A stretch of DNA of 64,000 nt from Ashinkailepas kermadecensis. Taxonomy: Eukaryota > Arthropoda > Thecostraca > Neolepadidae. The position numbers and the translations under genes were made by a program. The stretch is taken from NCBI GenBank assembly GCA_034440615.1, contig JAOTOM010004022.1:109501-173500 (forward strand). The letters are read 5' to 3'. Below are positions 21,452-35,401 of the stretch, piece after piece. Under the pieces are notes generated by a model, which did not search any database, was not told where the DNA came from, and saw only the letters and a list, made by a program, of their open reading frames with translations. Every line of letters starts with the position of its first letter. Position 1 is the first letter of the stretch.

Positions 21452-21462
21452 GACTCGTGACC
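21452..21462 (+). repeat. Target-site duplication, right copy
   Basis: GACTCGTGACC, identical to 18547-18557. Confidence 0.85.
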
Positions 21463-21930
21463 GCTGCCCGCGGCGGCGGGTAAAAACGTCCTATGACTGG
21501 CCCGCATACGGCCCGTGGTGTGGACGTGCCCGCGGCGGCCGGGAGGTCCACTCGTGGCGGCGTGTACTGATAATGGCCACGTCCTATGACTGGCCAGCGC
21601 ACTACGGCCCGTGGTGTGGACGTGACCGCGGCGGTCCGTGGAGGTCCGCTCGTGGCGGCGTGTATCGATAATGGCCACGTCCTATGACTGGCCAGCGCAC
21701 TAGGACCCGTGGTGTGGACGTGACCGCGGCGGTCCGTGGAGGTCCGCTCGTGGCGGCGTGTATCGATAATGGCCACGTCCTATGACGGACCAGCGCACTA
21801 GGACCCGTGGTGTGGACGTGACCGCGGCGGTCTGTGGAGGTCCGCTCGTGGCGGCGTGTATCGATAATGGCCACGTCCTATGACGGGCCAGCGCACTACG
21901 GCCCGTGGTGTGGACGTGACCGGGGCCGGC
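21463..21930. repeat. 98-bp minisatellite
   Basis: At least four full 98-bp units (GATAATGGCC at 21569, 21667, 21765 and 21863) plus diverged copies before 21569. Units contain CCTATGAC, GGCCAGCGCACTA, GTGGTGTGGACGTGACC and GGCGGCGTGTA. It is the host array of the LINE. Confidence 0.93.
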
Positions 21931-22139
21931 GGCGGCACGGCTCTGTCGGCGCCTGCAGCCGTCTGACGCCGTGCACACACGTCTCGGCTCGTAAATACGG
22001 CCCGAATCATCGGGCCAATGGAGTGTTGCTGGTGCGGTGGCTGCCGCACCGACTCGAGTCGAATGGGAATTGGTTGATCGCACCAAATCCTCACGTCGCG
22101 CATTTTTACAGCGTAGTTGGTGTGACATTTTTATCGATT

Positions 22140-22423
22140 CACAACACTAATGTTGAGAGACCGAAGTGTCCTGGCTGTCCAGGAACCCTGACAGTACGAC
22201 ACGACACTAATGTTGAGAGACGGAAGTGTCCTGGCTGTCGAGGAACCCTGACAGTACGACATGTGCTTTTCTCGTGCCGACGCTTTTCAAGGGAGCGGAG
22301 CTTGTTTGATGAGATGTCTAGGTCTATCGCGACGTGCTAGCAGATGACTCGGAAATCATTCACTCTGTAACCATATTCAGACACCTGAGAGCGATCGAAT
22401 GTCAGGCTATATACTCACCATGA
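22140..22423 (+). pseudogene. Second LINE: C-terminal remnant with duplicated finger
   Basis: The frame around 22161-22340 shows CPGCRGTLTVRHVLFSCRRF, matching the C-terminal CxxC-H-C finger of non-LTR reverse transcriptases. The finger's first half is tandemly duplicated (60-bp unit, two copies at about 22144-22263). A frameshift near 22330 is followed, in another frame, by LADDSEIIHSV and a short tail ending with TGA at 22421-22423, the usual C-terminal end of such proteins. RT and RNase H are missing. It differs in sequence from the LINE at 18558, so it is a separate family or subfamily. Confidence 0.7.
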
Positions 22424-22743
22424 GTAACACTTTTCGTATGATTCCGGCATATTGAATGTACGCTATGGATGCTAAATGATGTTTTGGTCCAATCTCACTT
22501 AACCACAAATATGAAGAAAACACCGACTTTCTCATGTTCATGACTCCACCGATTATGTTTTATTTGTGCTCCTATATAATCTGTGGTCGTGCTTTAGGCT
22601 GTTTAAGGTAAGTTAGGAAAGTTAACCGGAAGTGATCATGGATGGAACTTTGCCAAAATTGTCGGGTTCAAATAGTTACAAAATCAGTTTGACCAAGTGT
22701 ACTGTCATAGGTTTAATGGTTAAGGGTCAACAATCATTGGAAG
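22424..22743. other. Unique sequence after the LINE remnant
   Basis: AT-rich; probably includes the 3' UTR of the remnant. No gene. Confidence 0.4.
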
Positions 22744-23120
22744 CTCTCTCCCCACCCTCCCCGCCCCCTCCAAGTCCATGGAGTGTGCCGTCTGTGCTCG
22801 GGATCGCTCTCTCCCCACCCTCCCCGCCCCTCCAAGTCCATGGAGTGTGCCGTCTGTGCTCGGGGATAGCTCTCTCCCCACCCTCCCCGCCCCCTCCAAG
22901 TCCATGGAGTGTGCCGTCTGTGCTCGGGGATCGCTCTCTCCCCACCCTCCCCGCCCCTCCAAGTCCATGGAGTGTGCCGTCTGTGCTCGGGATACGCTCT
23001 CTCCCCACCCTCCCCGCCCCTCCAAGTCCATGGAGTGTGCCGTCTGTGCTCGGGGATCGCTCTCTCCCCACCCTCCCCGCCCCCTCCAAGTCCATGGAGT
23101 GTGCCGTCTGTGCTCGGGGA
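22744..23120. repeat. 62- to 64-bp tandem repeat, six copies
   Basis: Repeat starts (TCCATGGA) at 22775, 22837, 22901, 22964, 23027 and 23091. Each unit has a C-rich half (CCCCACCCTCCCCGCCCC) and GTGCCGTCTGTGCTCGG. Length changes come from C-run slippage. Confidence 0.96.
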
Positions 23121-23895
23121 CCGCTGTACAGTGCACAGGCTCAGTAATGCCGACCGCATCCGCTAAAAACGCAGAACTCGACGCCGACAGTCAAATATAT
23201 TTCGTCGTCTCATTCTGACAATATTGACAGAAATTCCACTTAGACGTCCCTGGGCGCGTGTGTGGTCGCTTGAACAGCCCGCCATGGTCACACGTTGCCG
23301 GACTGGTTGTGCACACCTCGTATTGATGTTATCTTGCTTAACCTAGCTATTGTTCGACTAAAGGGCTGCTGCGTTCCTGATACGGTATCCAAACCTTCCC
23401 GCTTGTTCTATTGTGTTTGATCGCGGACTATGGATGCTGGCTGCGCGTCATGGCTGATGACGTCACTCTTAGTGAACTGGTTATGTTTTTGTTTTAAGCT
23501 GACCACCAGCTAACCAATTTGATTAAGTCGTTCGGATGTCTACACCGGCAACTTAGAAGGTTTGTCCCGTGAAAATATCAGGTCGGACGAGGAACAATGA
23601 AGCGAACGCATTTCACAGCGGTGCTGGGGAAGCTGGGCACAGCACGCTCTGGGTGTTGATTGTCAGGCTCTATATATCTACAACGTGTGCTGTACTGTAG
23701 GAATAGGATGCTATGAAACATTTGGTGCTCTTATCAGACCTTCAGTTCTGGTGGAAACGAGCAGGTGGTGATAACCTTCTGTATTCGAGAAACGGCAGTG
23801 ATCCGCGGTATATCAGCAGGACACGTGGGTTTTTCCAGTGCGTAGCATTCCGACATCCTCGCAGCGTGATGGCGACATTTGGGACGCACGCAACG
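23121..23895. other. Unique sequence, no gene recognised
   Basis: Contains a CRE palindrome TGACGTCA at 23458-23465 without other promoter evidence. No exon or RNA is supported. Confidence 0.4.
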
Positions 23896-24830
23896 ACGTG
23901 CGTGGTGTGTTGCGGACACACAGGGACGTGCGTGGTGTGTTGCGGACACACTGGGACGTGCGTGGTGTGTTGCGGACACACAGGGACGTGCGTGGTGTGT
24001 TGCGGACACACAGGGACGTGCGTGGTGTGTTGCGGACACAGGGACGTGTGCGTGTGTTCAGACAACAGGGACGTGTTGTGTTTGCGTGACACACAGGGAC
24101 GTGGGTGTGTCTCAGACACACAGGGACGTGTGTGGTGTGTTGCGAAACACAGGACGTGTTGATGTGTTGCGGACACACAGGGACGTGTGCGTGGTGTGTT
24201 GCGGACACAAGGGACGTGGTGTGTGCACACAGGGACGTGTGTGGTGTGTTGCGGACACACAGGGACGTGCGTGGTGTGTTGCGGACACACAGGCACGTAT
24301 GTGGTGTGTTGCGGACACACCGGGACGTGTGTGGTGTGTTGCGGACACACAGGGACGTGTGTGGTGTGTTGCGGACACACAGGGACGTGCGTGGTGTGTT
24401 GCGGACACACAGGGACGTGCGTGGTGTGTTGCGGACACACATGGACGTGCGTGGTGTGTTGCGGACACACAGGCACGTATGTGGTGTGTTGCGGACACAG
24501 GGACGTGCGTAGTGTGTTGCGGACACACAGGGACGTATGTGTTGTGTTGTGGACACACAGAGACGTGCGTGGTGTGTTGCGGACACACAGGGACGTGCGT
24601 GGTGTGTTGCGGACACACAGTGACGTGTGTGGTGTGTTGCGGACACACAGGGACGTGTGTGGTGTGTTGCGGACACACAGGGACGTGCGTGGTGTGTTGC
24701 GGACACACAGGGACGTGTGTGGTGTGTTGCGGACACACAGGGACGTGCATGGTGTGTTGCGGACACACAGGGACGTGTGTGGTGTGTTGCGGACACACAG
24801 GGACGTGCGTGGTGTGTTGCGGACACATGA
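23896..24830. repeat. 30-bp minisatellite
   Basis: About 30 copies of GGGACGTGCGTGGTGTG followed by TTGCGGACACACA. GTGTGT-TGCGG-ACACAC forms a small hairpin in each unit. A stretch at 24040-24240 is irregular, with indels and diverged units, while both flanks are nearly perfect. Ten-residue peptide repeats on both strands are artefacts. Confidence 0.96.
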
Positions 24831-25571
24831 GTATGTCTGATATATTACGGACACTGTGGGCCGTATTACAGGGTGACTGCGATTGTCCGCCCTATTGCGC
24901 AGTGGCTCTGTGATTGTCCGCCGTATTACGGGGCTGCCTTGAGCGTGTCAGCTTTATTGCCGAGTGTCCCAGGGGTTGTCCGTTGTTGGTCGTGCCTCAC
25001 ACTGGTGTGTTTGCTGTGGGCCTGATAGCTGTCGTTTATCAGTGTTATCGGAGTCGACCTGTTTGCTCGTGAATGCGCTGTGGACAGGGCAGGCCCCGAT
25101 GTCTTGTGTACCGGGTGTACAAGAAACAGAAGGGGGGGGGTCATCCTTCAAGCTCGCTGTCGACTACATAATGGTACCTAAGGTGTGGTCAAGGGAACAG
25201 TGAGAGAAGTGGTGCCCTAAGGCACGGCCGTCCCCTAAGAGATATGGATGATGCATGCTACTTGCGTGTACATCCTGAGTGGCCATACCTCACCACCTGG
25301 GTATTGCCGTTCCCTCCTTCACCCTCCTTGTGGCTCCCTGCCGTCTGACATGACTTCCTGACGACGCCCTTGGCGGCGTCGATCCCTTCCAAAGTACTTG
25401 GTAAGAACTGCGCTAAGCGTATGACGGTCAAGCACGCTTCCTGGGCTCCCCATGATATGAAATTGCAGTCTTTCTGAAAACCGGCTCCGATGAAAAAAAC
25501 ATGCCGAAATGTCCGCGCGTGTGAATCCACATGAAACTCATCCTCCGGCCCTCAAAGAACTCTCTCGTTCT
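24831..25571. other. Unique sequence, no gene recognised
   Basis: Begins with decayed TTACGG-containing copies of the previous array. A G-run lies at 25131-25140. No gene. Confidence 0.45.
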
Positions 25572-26332
<761 letters not shown>

Positions 26333-28220
26333 CCGCTGACCTCGGCTGGATCAGAGGGAAAGCCTTGCTGTCGTTGAATACTTGAAAAAGTCGGCTGCTC
26401 GACAGTTGATGACTTGCTGTTCGGACCATTCGTTTGCCAACTGTTCAAGTGGATTTGCGTGACATGGCATCAGCCATGGGTGTACCTTTCACCTGAACGA
26501 TGATGGCTCTGGTCAGTGTTCGTGACACGGTACGTGACATGCTTATCTTAAAGGACGGTAGTGGCTACATATTCACAAAAACGGACCTTGTACTGATGTG
26601 AGTGTTACAGGCGAGTGGCACTCTGACCATCATCAGGGGGGCACATTTTTTAGACAGGAAAATCTTGTTTTTGAGTTCTGATTTGTGGTGGATGGGGCGA
26701 GATTTGTGCTAGGTGGGTGTGCACGGCACAGACCCTTTTAAGCGGGCATGAATGCGGTTTCAAAGTTGTTGGTAGGGCATTCAATCCACATGTGTTCAGG
26801 AGGATCAGGGGAATAGGGCTGGATAGCTATGGTAGATAGGGATTGATACGTATGTGGGATGTTGGTGGATGGTTTCCTTATGATGTGGTGATGGTTGGGA
26901 TGGGTCTTTTATCCGGGCTTATGGCATCTTCCATTTACAGACTTAACTGGATGGGCCCTTGTGGCTCTTATCAAGTTTAAAGACTTTATGACTTTATCAT
27001 TAAAGGGCACTCGACTTTGTAGCGACCTGCTTTCGAATGCTCGGATCCCCACACAAGTTCGTGATTGCTTACCAGCGTATTAATACCACGACCGAAACGA
27101 CGGGTTCACGATATCCTGATAATGTGAATCCGAAATTATAGTCGCAATGTGCCGTGAATGCCAACACGTGATTTTCAGCCCAGCTACCTCAGAGAACGAA
27201 AAGGATTAGTAATTACATTAGGTCGGTACCTTAGCAAACGCTACATCTAGTTTTTAAACGGAAATTTTGTGTCGGGCAATGAGAGCATAATTTGTCAATG
27301 CTGGCAGACGGTGTGTTGAGCGACATGCGTCGGATTGCCGCACTTCATTCGTCGTGTCTTCCCACACAACCACATGAGGGTTATGCTAGTTCGTCACTAA
27401 AGGGGACGGGATTCGAGGGGAAGTTAAGCTCACCTGGTTGGAATTATCATCCTCACTGGCGCATGAGGGGGAGGAGGATTATAGAGTGCGGCCGCTTCTC
27501 AATTGTCGCCCGATTTTAGGATTAATCCCTTGACACTGTATGAGACACAGAAATGGGTTGGTTTGATATTGGGGTTTAGGGGCGCATCGACTGCGTCGGT
27601 CATGCAGCGCCTATACAGAAATGGGTTACCATGACGATCAGCGACGTATTTTCCGGTACACCACATACTGAGGGGATTTTTGGTCCCCCCGTCGTAACTC
27701 CGCAATTGATGGACAGATCGAAATGAAATGAAGTGCAAGAATGGATAGCCCAAGAATATTCATCGGGTCAAGCTTAATTATGCCAACTTCGAGGTAGCCA
27801 ATGACACCCCCGGTCAGGCCGTGTAAAAGGAGCTATAATATTTCCGGAGCGTTGTTTAGTTCTGAAAAGCGTGTCTAAAACGTTTCGTGTGGGTGAATAA
27901 CCAGGTGAAGGAGGAAATAACTGGCATTTACACATGTCAAATGCATGTGGTCAGATTAGACCAAGGTCAAACGAGGTCATGAGAGATCGCCGTACATTTG
28001 TGTAGATCTGCTGAATGCGATACATGTTTGGCAGTCTAATAAGAAAGATCCAAGATCCAAGTGCAAGTGTACCAAGCGCAAGGTAAGAAAATCGATAGTA
28101 TATTCTGTATAGTCATACTTATATAAACAAAAAGGGCTCAAGCCTTCATCGCAGCCATGGCACATTATATGTCGCGCTATATATGCCTATGCTATGGTAT
28201 GTCCTATACAACGCTACATT
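26333..28220. other. Unique sequence, no gene recognised
   Basis: Average composition with small open frames only. A donor-like AAGGTAAGA occurs near 28079 without an associated frame. No RNA or transposon signal. Confidence 0.45.
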
Positions 28221-28338
28221 TTCCCTCTCATCCCAGTGCAATGGACGAGCAACACTGCAGAGCACTTCTCAGTTATCAGTTCCCTCTCATCCCAGTGCAA
28301 TGGACGAGCAACACTGCAGAGCACTTCTCAGTGATCAG
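28221..28338. repeat. 59-bp direct tandem duplication
   Basis: Two copies (28221-28279, 28280-28338) that differ at one base (TTATCAG versus TGATCAG). Recent by its near identity; it contains CACTGCAGAGCACTTCTC. Confidence 0.95.
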
Positions 28339-29183
28339 TTCAAATTCAGCGCCAATTTTACCATGGAAATGTAAAAGCAAGAAATCTTCACCAGATGTTG
28401 GAAAACTTTCAACCCAGGACAGTGCTGAGTTCTGAGCCGCCAGCAAACTTTGGTGCGCAAGGATTGGCTGTCAAAGGACACGTGCACCTTTTCTTAATCA
28501 TCGGATGTGCAAAGGCACTACTCTTGAACGATGTTTCTGTGTTGTGGCGTAATTAACCGCGCCGCACGCTGGTTCTTTAGTGTCTCCAGCGCGGCCCATG
28601 TGCTGGCTGTTAACATGAAGTCAGTTAGCATGTTCCCAACTGTGACATTTGTTGATGTGGGAGTTTTAATTCATCGGCTTTAGTGTTATTGAGCCCTGCC
28701 GGTAAATTCGGTACAGCTTCACCCCGGAACATAGGGGGTGGTCGAAACAGGCTTCGTTAAATATTGATTTTCTGCATTATATCCGTGTTTAATTGGTCCA
28801 TTGACCGGACCATTGTCTTCTAATTCGCGTTGCACTTGATTAGTTTCCCGGGAGTCCTGCACCACCCAATCGGCCTCCCCGACCCTGCCGGGAGGTGGGA
28901 ATAAAACATGGGTCTCGATGATGAGCTAAGCATCGGTAAATGTTTTTTTTTCAGACGTACACCTCTTTTCCAGTCTTCGGGAAAAAAGCGGTATCCATTA
29001 GCTTAAAGTGTTTTAGTTTCGTTTGCGAGCTCCGTATAAGAACGTGTTGAGCGTTGAAGTCTACGCCAAATGCATTCAACCGATTGCTGTGTAAGTTGTA
29101 GTCAATGCGTCTTCATGCTCGGAGAACTTGACCTTGATTCCCCGGTGAACATAGAGTCCGGTCAGCGCCGGGCTGGTGGCTGA
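28339..29183. other. Unique sequence, no gene recognised
   Basis: No supported exon, RNA gene or repeat. A GC-rich block at 28850-28910 contains a short inverted pair GCCTCCC/GGGAGG. Confidence 0.4.
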
Positions 29184-29357
29184 GGGCCGGGCTGAGGGCC
29201 GGAGCCGGGCTGAGGGGCGGAGCCCGGCTGGGGCCGGAGTCCAGCTCGGGGCCAGAGCCGGGCTGAGGGCCGGAGCCGGGCTGAGGGCCGGAGCCGGGCT
29301 GGGGGCCGGAGCCGGGCTGAGGGCCGGAGCCCGGCTGAGGACCGAGGCCGGGCTGAG
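29184..29357. repeat. 18-bp minisatellite GGGCTGAGGGCCGGAGCC
   Basis: About nine copies with length variation. The G-rich plus strand could form quadruplexes. The open frame (29176-29619) is a by-product. Confidence 0.92.
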
Positions 29358-30804
29358 ACCTCCGGCCACCTTAGACCTGCCCCGGACCGAACTGGGTCGC
29401 CGTCAGACGCGGAGCAGTGGGCGGCGTGGTGTGCTCTCGGCCCCGCACGTGCCCGCTGCCGGCGGGACGCAGACAGCCGCCGCGCACCTCGGACGGCCTT
29501 TCACGCTGGGAGAGCGGCTCTCGTCCTCGCGTCGCCCTGTGAAGCCGATTAGAAGCGCAAACAGAACACTGTCTCCGAGTCTACTTATACAGGCGCCAGA
29601 CGTGCATGCATTTCCATGAATTTCCACTCGTTAGTTGGACGGAATGCGCTCTTAGCGTGCGCTAAGCGCCGACCTCCCATGCAGGCCCGTGTAGGTGGTA
29701 AATGTGGTGGGGTTGCAATCAGGGGTGAATGCGAATGTACTTCTCATATTTCCATGGCAACAGGAACCGAATTATTGAGATTATCGAACAATGTCAATAT
29801 TTTAACCCCACCCTTGTTTCCTCTTCCTCCCCTCCCCCTCCCATAAGAAGTGAAGATGTGCCACAGAGTTTGCAGGTATCGTGACCTTTTAAGAGCAGGA
29901 CTCCGCACAAAATTTTACCCATCACCGGACCTTCTGGGATGCTGGGTGCATGGATTCCAAGAAGCTGGTATGGAGGGTCGAAGTTCTTTTCAAGACATAT
30001 CTTCAGATTGCAATGGAAAATTATCAATTAACTTAAACACATAAGCAATGATAAGTTAACTTAAGCACATAAGCAGTGTACTAAACCAGAGGGTTCAGAC
30101 CCCAACCCACCAGGGATCTCTAGCCACGCCGGTATGGTATGGCTATTGCGGTTTCCAGCGCAAATGCGCGTCGCTTCTCTTGCGAGTTCGTCATTTTTAG
30201 CTCTTATTCCCGGCAAAGCCTAGCCACGAATATGCAGAATTCGAGATAATAATTTGACTGTACACTTTTCAATGTCCTTGGTGCGAGTCTGGACCTCTGA
30301 ACCTTCGAATCCCAGGAAAGAATGGCAACGTTTCTATGCCTATTTGAAGACGAACACAATCTTACCAAGTCGAATACGAATGCGAAGTGAAACGAAGGAA
30401 CCTCCATTGTGCATACTGTTTTTGCTTGATATTATTCCTACGCATGCATGTATGTGTATACGTAGTCCGGCCTCCCATTCATTAATTTTAACGTTATATC
30501 CTTTTATCCTGATCCTATTCACCACTGTAGAGTGTGGCGCCATGGGTCGCTGCTGTACTCGGCAGTCGGATAGCACATATCCTCTTCAACACTACATCCT
30601 TCCTATTATCCTTGCTCACCCCTTCCATACCACGTGCGTTTTGAATTCCTGTACCATTGCATCACGACAGCGCGTGGCAAGGTGTTGCTCATTTTCAGTG
30701 GATGCGTCGGACCTGTCAATGCAATTCAATACATATAGCGCCTGTCGCAGCTCTCCCTCTGATGCGCATCTGCCGAGAATGTTCCCGGAGACGCGTGCAT
30801 CGGA
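29358..30804. other. Unique sequence, no gene recognised
   Basis: GC-rich to 29520, then average. A 28-bp imperfect duplication (TTAACTTAAxCACATAAGCA) lies at about 30026-30078. B-box-like TTCGAATCC at 30305-30313 has no partner A box. Confidence 0.4.
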
Positions 30805-30880
30805 ACGTACTACTTCGACCCGGCTTCCGCCTGAGTACGGGTCAGGCCATTTCACCACTAGACCACACGCACCCCAAGAC
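30805..30880 (-). repeat. tRNA-like SINE head (A and B boxes), minus strand
   Basis: Read on the minus strand, GGTCTAGTGGTGAAATGGCC (30845-30864) matches a tRNA A-box region and CCGGGTCGAAGT (30812-30823) resembles a B box at suitable distance. No complete cloverleaf is seen, so a tRNA-derived SINE fragment is more likely than a tRNA gene. Its downstream body and tail were not delimited. Confidence 0.5.
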
Positions 30881-31165
30881 AGAAGCAGCACGTCTGGAGG
30901 CGTTGCGTATAAACATTGAATCTATAATACATAAAACAAAACAAAAACATGTTCACCCGAAGCATTTCGCTCTGACTGTTCTTTTTCATTTGCATTCTTT
31001 GATCTCACCTTAGGTTATATCACCTCACCTCACTGCACCTCTACTTGATTCTTCTCAGCCGTCCATTCCTGTCCTATCATACCCAATATTCCTTCCCCTC
31101 TCCCCTCCCTTTCTCTCTCATCTTCTGCGATCTCCCTGTTCTTATTCCTTAATTCGTTCTGGTTT
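30881..31165. other. Unique sequence, no gene recognised
   Basis: AT-rich, pyrimidine-biased toward the microsatellite. No feature. Confidence 0.4.
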
Positions 31166-32420
<1,255 letters not shown>

Positions 32421-32846
32421 CGTCCGACCGGCCGTCCGACCGCCGAGATGTCGGTCCGTCGCCGAGATGTCGGTCCGTCGCCGAGATGTCGGTCCGTCGC
32501 CGAGCGCGGCCACCCGCCGACCGTCCGACCGGCCGTCCGACCGCCGAGATGTCGGTCCGTCGCCGAGCGCGGCCACCCGCCGACCGTCCGACCGGCCGTC
32601 CGACCGCCGAGATGTCGGTCCGTCGCCGAGCGCGGCCACCCGCCGACCGTCCGACCGGCCGTCCGACCGCCGAGATGTCGGTCCGTCGCCGAGCGCGGCC
32701 ACCCGCCGACCGTCCGACCGGCCGTCCGACCGCCGAGATGTCGGTCCGTCGCCGAGCGCGGCCACCCGCCGACCGTCCGACCGGCCGTCCGACCGCCGAG
32801 ATGTCGGTCCGTCGCCGAGCGCGGCCACCCGCCGACCGTCCGACCC
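32421..32846. repeat. Compound array: 19-bp units then 63-bp units
   Basis: Three copies of GCCGAGATGTCGGTCCGTC (32442, 32461, 32480) lead into five to six copies of a 63-bp unit (from 32499; next at 32562) made of the 19-bp block plus GCCGAGCGCGGCC and two GTCCGACC blocks. The 63-bp unit contains the 19-bp unit, so the longer unit probably grew from the shorter one. Confidence 0.95.
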
Positions 32847-33182
32847 GTCACCTGGCGCCGCCCCGCGGACGGCCCCGTCGCCCGGCCGCCTCACTATTTA
32901 CCTGCTGTTTAGTGGCCGCAGGTGGGCTACCCATAATGCAGCGGCGGCGGCGCCGCGCGGCCGGGCGGGCAGGTAGGCAGCTTCAGAGTGGAGTCAGGTG
33001 CCGTGGGCGGAGGTGGCGCGCGCGGTGACCGGTGAGGCACGCAGGCGGTCGGCCGCCCGCTCGGGGACGTGACTGGCGCGCCGTGTTGGTGCAGCGTGAC
33101 GAGACGTGACGTGACGCGGCGGCGCGAGACGTCGCTTGCGAACGCGACTGTCCGGATCACGCGGCGAGTGGAGCCGACTCAG
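32847..33182 (+). promoter_or_regulatory. CpG-rich patch with splice donor, possible 5' exon
   Basis: GC-rich, CpG-dense DNA ends at ACTCAGGTGAGG (donor after 33182), then composition drops. Repeated GTGACG motifs at 33095-33115 resemble ATF/CREB half-sites. This fits a non-coding first exon in a CpG-island promoter, but no downstream exon was found and the call is inference. Confidence 0.25.
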
Positions 33183-33662
33183 GTGAGGAATGTTCCGGAC
33201 AAAGCGCGCCGGCCCGCAGCCGGTGCCGCGCCGTGTGGTTTGGGTCCTTCAGTAACGGTGGAGTTCGAACGGAGAATATTTACGGATTGAATTTGAACAC
33301 TTCTGCTGCATTTGTCTGATTTCATATGAATATGCGCAAGGCTGGATATCTCTGGCCAAGCCAAGCGTCCAATTTCTTATTTTCTGGGCATATTGTCAGT
33401 TTGAATAAGGAAAATGACAAATTAACATGAGCACGATACCAAAGCAGGGTGCCCGGACCTCCCTCCTCGACCAACCCTGGATCTTCAGCCATGGATGTGC
33501 GTACTGTGCCGCTGATGATAGTATGATGATATAGTATAGCCAGTATGATGCGTGTGCTTCGATAATTGGAAGAACTCATGACCTGATGTGCGTTGTCCGT
33601 AACGGAACAAACCCAACAATGCTCTCAGCAACGGCCTTACGCCCATTTTTGGTGTCCCGAAT
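33183..33662. other. Unique sequence, no gene recognised
   Basis: No exon or repeat supported; would be intron if the donor at 33182 is used. Confidence 0.35.
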
Positions 33663-33717
33663 CCTCGCCACGCGATCCTGCCTGGATCGCGTGGCGAGGA
33701 GGATCGCCACGCGATCC
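33663..33717. repeat. Perfect 16-bp hairpin plus 7-bp hairpin
   Basis: CCTCGCCACGCGATCC (33663-33678) pairs perfectly with 33684-33699 around TGCCT. GGATCGC-CAC-GCGATCC follows at 33701-33717. The motif CGCGATCC/GGATCGCG recurs four times in alternating orientation. Confidence 0.93.
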
Positions 33718-34534
<817 letters not shown>

Positions 34535-35401
34535 CAAGGGCTGACAACAATTGTGGACAGAAAGTGACAGCAGGCGGCTCTGGATGTGTCCGCTACCCGG
34601 CTGGCCGCCGTGCAAGCACACCGCGCATTGTGCGCGGTCACATCCTGGCTTCTGCGATAAGGAGAGCTTGGTTAAAATCGTGGGTAATGTAAAGTCGAAT
34701 TGTCGTATCTATCGAGGAAGCATTCTGTCGGGAGACATTCAGATTTTAAGGCTTATTATTTTAACGCGACTTCAGATGTAATGTCTGAATACAAATGTTT
34801 GCGGGGGGGGGGGGGGTAAGCTCCCGAGCTCACGTATTAGACGGTGGCGGAGCCTATGTGCCATATTTTCGTCAGTTACCCGGAAAGAGATGAGGTAATA
34901 ATTTTCGACAGCCGATAACTTCGTGGAAAATGCAGAATTTGTGTGATTGTGGTGTCTGCCTCCGCCCCACGCCCCACGCCCCACGCCCCCAGGTGCGCCT
35001 TTCGAAAGGGCACCGCATTCCGAAGAAAAAAACCGCTGGACACATGGCGTGTTCGGACGTCTTTGTTTTGGCTGCGTGACCGCGGTGCTCACCCTGCGCC
35101 TGGAGCGCAACGCTGACTGCTGCGCTGGCTGCTGCATGGGCTGCTGCGTCTGGGGCCCTGCGCGGGCTGCTGCGTGGGCGTCAGCTGGGCTGCAGTGTGG
35201 CTTTCATACCAGCAGCATGCCCCACTTTCCGAGCCACGGCAGCCGGCCACCACGGCAAGGCCGCGGCTGACCCTGCAACAGCGCGACTCCCACGCCCTCG
35301 GCGAGAGGCCGCCGCCGGCCGGCGCCTGGCCTGCCTGCAATCTGTAGGTCCAGGGCGCCGTGACAGGGTGCCGCAGCCGGCGCCGGCCCAGCTGCCTGCC
35401 C
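34535..35401. other. Unique sequence with G-run
   Basis: A G-run lies at 34802-34815; CCCCACGC repeats at 34966-34990. From 35110 there are loose GCTGCGxGGGCTGCTGCG repeats. No gene is recognised. Confidence 0.45.

Noticed and set aside
23742..24913. Frames of 340-370 codons with CVRNTPRTSL or GRAWCVADTQ repeats
   Set aside because: Ten-residue repeats mirror the 30-bp DNA unit, and several frames on both strands are open together.
34802..34860. Third hAT-like terminus (CGGTGGCGGAGCC next to a G-run)
   Set aside because: The match to CAGTGGCGCAGCC is short and imperfect, and neither a partner end nor an 8-bp duplication was found.
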